The notes below the pieces were generated by a model, which saw only the letters and a program-made list of their open reading frames with translations, had not been told where the DNA came from and searched no databases. From the NCBI RefSeq assembly GCF_965233615.1, contig NZ_OZ247495.1: a stretch of 64,000 nt of DNA; one strand, given 5' to 3'. The position numbers were made by a program, and so were the translations under genes. Positions 60,989-64,000 of the stretch are shown here, in pieces; the first letter of the stretch is position 1, and each line of letters opens with the position of its first letter. Source of the stretch: Pelagibius sp028280305 (lineage in GTDB: Bacteria > Pseudomonadota > Alphaproteobacteria > Kiloniellales > Kiloniellaceae).

Positions 60989-61762
60989 TCACACCAGATC
61001 CCAGGCACCCAGGTTTTCTTCCAGGTGGTTGATGGACGTCGTGCCGGGGATGACGACGATGTTGGGGGAGCGTTGCAGCAACCAGGCAAGGGCCTGACGC
61101 GCTTCCAGCTTGGCGCCCTGCTGCATCGGGTTGGCGCCGAGCGGCCCATAGGGAATGAAGGCGATACCCTTTTCCGCCGTGTAGTCGACCAGATCGTTTT
61201 GACCGGTCTCGGCCATGTTGAAGCGGTTCTGAACGCTGGCGATGGGTGCGACGGTGAGGGCGCGATCCAGGCCTTCGCGCGTGACATTGGAGAGGCCGAT
61301 GTGACGGATGCGCCCGTCGGCCTGCGCTTCTGCTAGGGCCGCGACCGATGCCTCGATCGGCGTGTTCGGATCGACCCGGTGAAGCTGGAACAGATCGATC
61401 CGGTCGCGGCGCAGGTTGACCAACGCCCTGTCGATCTGGCGCAGCAGCGTATCGCGCGACCCGTCGACGACGATGTTGCCCGGCGCCGGCTTATCGACCC
61501 CGCCCTTGGTGGCCAGCACGACGTCCCGGCCTTCGAGGGCTTCGCCGACGATGCGGTCCGCCGTTTCCGGCCCATAGGCCCAGGCGCTGTCGAAGAAGGT
61601 CACGCCCAGATCGGCGGCGCGGCGCAGCAGGGCGAGGCCGCCCTCCCAGTCCGGATAAGGTCCGAAGTTGCCGGGCTGGCCGGTGAGGCGCATGGCGCCG
61701 TAGCCAAGCCGGTTGACCGTGGTTTCACCGCTCAGTGCGAAGGTCTTTGATTGTGCGGTCAT
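60989..61762 (-). CDS. Aldo/keto reductase
   Basis: A 257-residue NADPH-dependent oxidoreductase of the AKR fold. The catalytic Asp and Tyr occur in FFDSAWAYGPETADRIVGEA, the Lys in VVLATKGG and the His in IDLFQLHRVDPNTPIEAS; NADPH-binding VVIPGTTSINHLEENL closes the barrel. AGAGGAG precedes the ATG. It is the first gene of a small operon with the hydroxypyruvate isomerase-like gene and is divergent from a LysR regulator. Confidence 0.94.
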   Translation of the reverse strand: MTAQSKTFALSGETTVNRLGYGAMRLTGQPGNFGPYPDWEGGLALLRRAADLGVTFFDSAWAYGPETADRIVGEALEGRDVVLATKGGVDKPAPGNIVVDGSRDTLLRQIDRALVNLRRDRIDLFQLHRVDPNTPIEASVAALAEAQADGRIRHIGLSNVTREGLDRALTVAPIASVQNRFNMAETGQNDLVDYTAEKGIAFIPYGPLGANPMQQGAKLEARQALAWLLQRSPNIVVIPGTTSINHLEENLGAWDLV

Positions 61763-61860
61763 CTCTGGAACTCCTCTGTTTCTGCGGTCTGCGTTGTGGT
61801 CTGAAGAGAAGATGCCTGCGAGATTGCTTTTCCTGTAGACGGCTTAAAGGAGTATTAGAT

Positions 61861-61875
61861 ATACGTATTGCGTAT
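61861..61875. promoter_or_regulatory. Small palindrome at the start of the second LysR gene
   Basis: ATACG-TATTG-CGTAT, perfect 5-base arms around a 5-base spacer, overlapping the presumed LysR start codon and facing the divergent AKR gene. It could be the regulator's own binding site; arms are short, so chance cannot be excluded. Confidence 0.35.
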
Positions 61876-62788
61876 GAGCAAGGCACTGGACCGGCTGGGA
61901 CTGCTGACCACCTTCGCGAGGATCGCCGAGCGCGGCTCGATCTCCGCGGCGGCGCGCGATCTGGGCCTTTCCCAGGCTTCTGCGAGCCGTCAGTTGAAGG
62001 CATTGGAGGAAGCTCTGGGGGTGCAACTGATCCAGCGCAGCACCCATTCCCTTTCACTGAGTGAGGCCGGTCGGGACTGCCTTGCCGATGCCCGCGCCCT
62101 GATCGACGGCTGGGACACTATGGTTGAACGCTATGCCGGGGAGGAGAGCGAGGTTCGCGGCAAGCTGAAGGTGGTCGCCCCGGTGGCCCTGGGTCAGCTT
62201 CACCTGGCCGAAGCGGTGTTGCGGTTTCAACAGAACCACCCCGGCGTTTCCGTCACCTGGCTGCTGGAGGACGAGGCCATACGCTTTGCCGAGATTGGCT
62301 GCGATCTCTGGATCAAGATCGGCCCGTTGCCGGATGAAACGTTGGTGGTCCGCCCCCTGGGTCGGGTCGAGCGGCTCGTCGTGGCTGCGCCGCAACTGAT
62401 CGGTGACCGTCGCATTGCAGCGCCGGGGGAACTTGCCGAGCTGCCTTGTGCTGCACTGGAGCCTTTCGAGGCCGCCAGCATTCCTTTGTCGCAAGCCGAT
62501 GGGACCGTTGAGACGGTCAATGCAAGCGTCGCACTGGCAACCAACAACATCTTCGCGGCCCATAAGGCAGCGCGGCTTGGAATCGGTTATGCCGTCATGC
62601 CGCGCTGGTTTGTCGAAAGAGAACTGAAGGCGGGGGACCTTGTCGACGTTCTGCCTGGTTGGCGGGCGAAACCCCTGACCATCAATGCCGCCTACCTGCC
62701 GTCGCGCCGGCAGACCCGCCGGCTGAGGCGGCTCATCGATCACATCGCGGCGGCGGTGCCCGCGATACCGGGTGTAAGCCGCCCGTGA
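61874..62788 (+). CDS. LysR family transcriptional regulator
   Basis: About 304 residues. Helix-turn-helix: LLTTFARIAERGSISAAARD followed by LGLSQASASRQLKALEEALG. The effector domain contains LKVVAPVALGQLHLAEAVLR and IGYAVMPRWFVERELKAGDL, as in the CrgA-like branch. The ATG at 61874 is used, but AAGGAG lies 21 bases before it and a TTG at 61868 is also possible. Divergent from the AKR/hydroxypyruvate isomerase-like operon, which it probably regulates. Confidence 0.92.
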   Translation: MSKALDRLGLLTTFARIAERGSISAAARDLGLSQASASRQLKALEEALGVQLIQRSTHSLSLSEAGRDCLADARALIDGWDTMVERYAGEESEVRGKLKVVAPVALGQLHLAEAVLRFQQNHPGVSVTWLLEDEAIRFAEIGCDLWIKIGPLPDETLVVRPLGRVERLVVAAPQLIGDRRIAAPGELAELPCAALEPFEAASIPLSQADGTVETVNASVALATNNIFAAHKAARLGIGYAVMPRWFVERELKAGDLVDVLPGWRAKPLTINAAYLPSRRQTRRLRRLIDHIAAAVPAIPGVSRP

Positions 62789-62804
62789 GGGAGCCGTCCC
62801 CGGT

Positions 62805-63068
62805 TTATTCGGAGGTGCCGCTGCCCGGCCACCGCTTAAGGGCCAGTACGGCCAGCACCGCGCCTGCCGCCCAGAGGCCTTGAATACCGTCTGCCGGAGC
62901 CCGTTCCCCGGCGAGGGAGGCGATCAGGGAAAAAATCGCAATGACAAACGGCAGCGCGCTGAGGCCCTGAGCGACCGGGCTGTGCCCGCTGCGCCGGAAA
63001 AGCACAACGGCGCTGGCCGCGATTACCAACAGCGGCAGATACGAAAACACGATCTGTATTGCGGTCAT
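62805..63068 (-). CDS. Small hypothetical membrane protein
   Basis: An 87-residue protein with three hydrophobic helices: IVFSYLPLLVIAASAVVLF (about 6-24), LSALPFVIAIFSLIASLAG (about 36-54) and IQGLWAAGAVLAVLALKRW (about 62-80). I do not recognise the family. It converges with the LysR gene across 16 bases. The hydrophobic pattern supports a real gene; function is unknown. Confidence 0.55.
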   Translation of the reverse strand: MTAIQIVFSYLPLLVIAASAVVLFRRSGHSPVAQGLSALPFVIAIFSLIASLAGERAPADGIQGLWAAGAVLAVLALKRWPGSGTSE

Positions 63069-63265
63069 TGTGCCGAGCCCCGTGAGCAGCGGATTGCCAT
63101 AGGGTCGGTTGAAGATCTAAATATTTCCTCAACGCCAAGGGCTGGTGCCCTGGCCCTTGTTCGGGGGGCGGATTAACGGCAGACAATGACTTCGCGCCGC
63201 TCAGGGCCGGCTTTTCTCAGATCGCCCGAAATGCCATCGCAATCGATGGCAAGCTCCTGAACCTA

Positions 63266-64000
63266 TTAGTCGATGCGGCGCGGGACCCGCGGCACGCCGA
63301 GTTCGCATTCCAGCGTCTCCCATTCCCACTGCGCCAGATCGGCCGCGGTTCGATAGGTCGACTGCAGGAAGGACAGCAGCGCCGCCTCGGGATCGGCGGC
63401 CTTGCGCACGGCGTCATAGGGCAGCACGTACTCGCCGAGATCTTTCTGGAAAAACGCCTCCGCCGGTTCCGCCGCCCTTTCGCCGAAGCCTTCGGGCATG
63501 GGATAGGCGTAGGAATAGAAGGCCGGGTAGTCGATACCGCCGCCGCCGGGCCAGAAACCGGCGGAGCTGACTTCATGGGAATAGGCCTCTCGCGTCACGC
63601 TGTCGGGCAGCGCCGGAAAGCCGCCGGGGTGCAGCGGCGCAGGGCGGCCCGAGAAGCGGGTGACTGCGAGATCGAAGCTGCCCCAGAAAAGGTGCACTGG
63701 GCTTACCTTGCCGAGAAAGCCGGTGCGGAAATGTTTGAAGACCGCGTCGATGGACACCAGCGCCTGCCAGAAATCCCGCACCGCTTCCGGATCGTAGGCG
63801 CCCGGCGCGGTCTGTTCGCGGAATGGCACCGGGCTGGGGACTTCGTTGGGGGCGTGATGAATGTCGCTTGGCGCGCCGAGCTTGTCGAGCGTGGCCAGGA
63901 AGCGTCGGTGAAACTCGGCGACGGACATTGGCTCCAGCGCAATTGTCTCTTGGCGTCCGTCCGTCGTGTCGATCTTCAGGCGGTGATCGACGAAATCGAA
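63266..64000 (-). CDS. DUF5996 family protein, 5' end outside window
   Basis: At least 245 residues; the frame stays open to the window edge, with VDHRLKIDTTDGRQETIALE before the internal MSVAEFHRRF, so the true start lies beyond 64000. Family hallmarks are HHAPNEVPSPVPF, FRTGFLGKVSPVHLFWGSFD, TRFSGRPAPLHPGGFPALPD and SHEVSSAGFWPGG. Histidine, tryptophan and glycine-rich motifs suggest an enzyme, but no reaction is known for this family. The 63069-63265 gap before it holds nothing I recognise. Confidence 0.9.
   Translation of the reverse strand, partial: FDFVDHRLKIDTTDGRQETIALEPMSVAEFHRRFLATLDKLGAPSDIHHAPNEVPSPVPFREQTAPGAYDPEAVRDFWQALVSIDAVFKHFRTGFLGKVSPVHLFWGSFDLAVTRFSGRPAPLHPGGFPALPDSVTREAYSHEVSSAGFWPGGGGIDYPAFYSYAYPMPEGFGERAAEPAEAFFQKDLGEYVLPYDAVRKAADPEAALLSFLQSTYRTAADLAQWEWETLECELGVPRVPRRID

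Overview
The window reads as chromosomal DNA of a high-GC alphaproteobacterium. Pointers are COQ9 and UbiX ubiquinone genes, ribosomal protein S21, two DUF465 proteins, a Tat-exported PhoX phosphatase, TRAP transport, and dispersed palindromic repeats typical of Rhodospirillales-like genomes. Assignment below class level is inference. Almost all of the DNA is coding. The long antisense reading frames are GC-rich shadows of real genes.

Layout. 1-9.2 kb: end of an NTF2-like gene, then a GntR/FCD regulator divergent from an acid-sugar uptake and catabolism operon (TRAP DctP-DctQ-DctM, PdxA-like dehydrogenase, enolase-superfamily sugar-acid dehydratase, GguC/AraD1-type FAH protein), with two matching GntR-type operators; then an MttB-family methyltransferase. 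9.3-16.4 kb: Sel1 protein, AMP nucleosidase, sulfotransferase, MutM, and an MBOAT/SGNH O-acylation pair. 16.7-25.7 kb: a multi-PAS hybrid histidine kinase, PhoX behind a three-unit Pho box, cupin, TPR protein, GNAT enzyme, rpsU. 26-38.7 kb: peptide deformylase-COQ9; an RpiR regulator with an AfuABC/FbpABC-like ABC importer and a histidine phosphatase; purE-purK; diguanylate cyclase; 6-phosphofructokinase. 38.7-44.2 kb: MarR/YciI with shared operators, UbiX, and a lipid-linked glycosylation cluster (GtrA, methyltransferase remnant, GT39, GT2).

44.4-52 kb is the most unusual part. The last 434 bp of an acyl-CoA synthetase gene are duplicated on either side of a foreign-looking insert of about 1 kb that carries one unknown membrane-protein gene. 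Further along, two degenerate tandem tRNA-like elements and a strongly structured leader precede a slipin (SPFH) gene, an arrangement recalling bacterial RNA-repair loci. An intact IS4-family element then sits exactly in the loop of a palindromic repeat.

52-64 kb: a multi-pass membrane protein, propionyl-CoA synthetase, an SDR, a cyclooxygenase-like heme protein, a LysR regulator divergent from an exported alpha/beta-hydrolase with a substituted nucleophile, a hydroxypyruvate-isomerase-like protein, an aldo/keto reductase divergent from a second LysR regulator, a small membrane protein, and a DUF5996 gene cut by the window edge.

Two families of palindromic repeats (three copies each, about 95-110 bp and about 140 bp) lie at gene ends across the window. 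All functional calls come from reading motifs by eye; no database search was possible.
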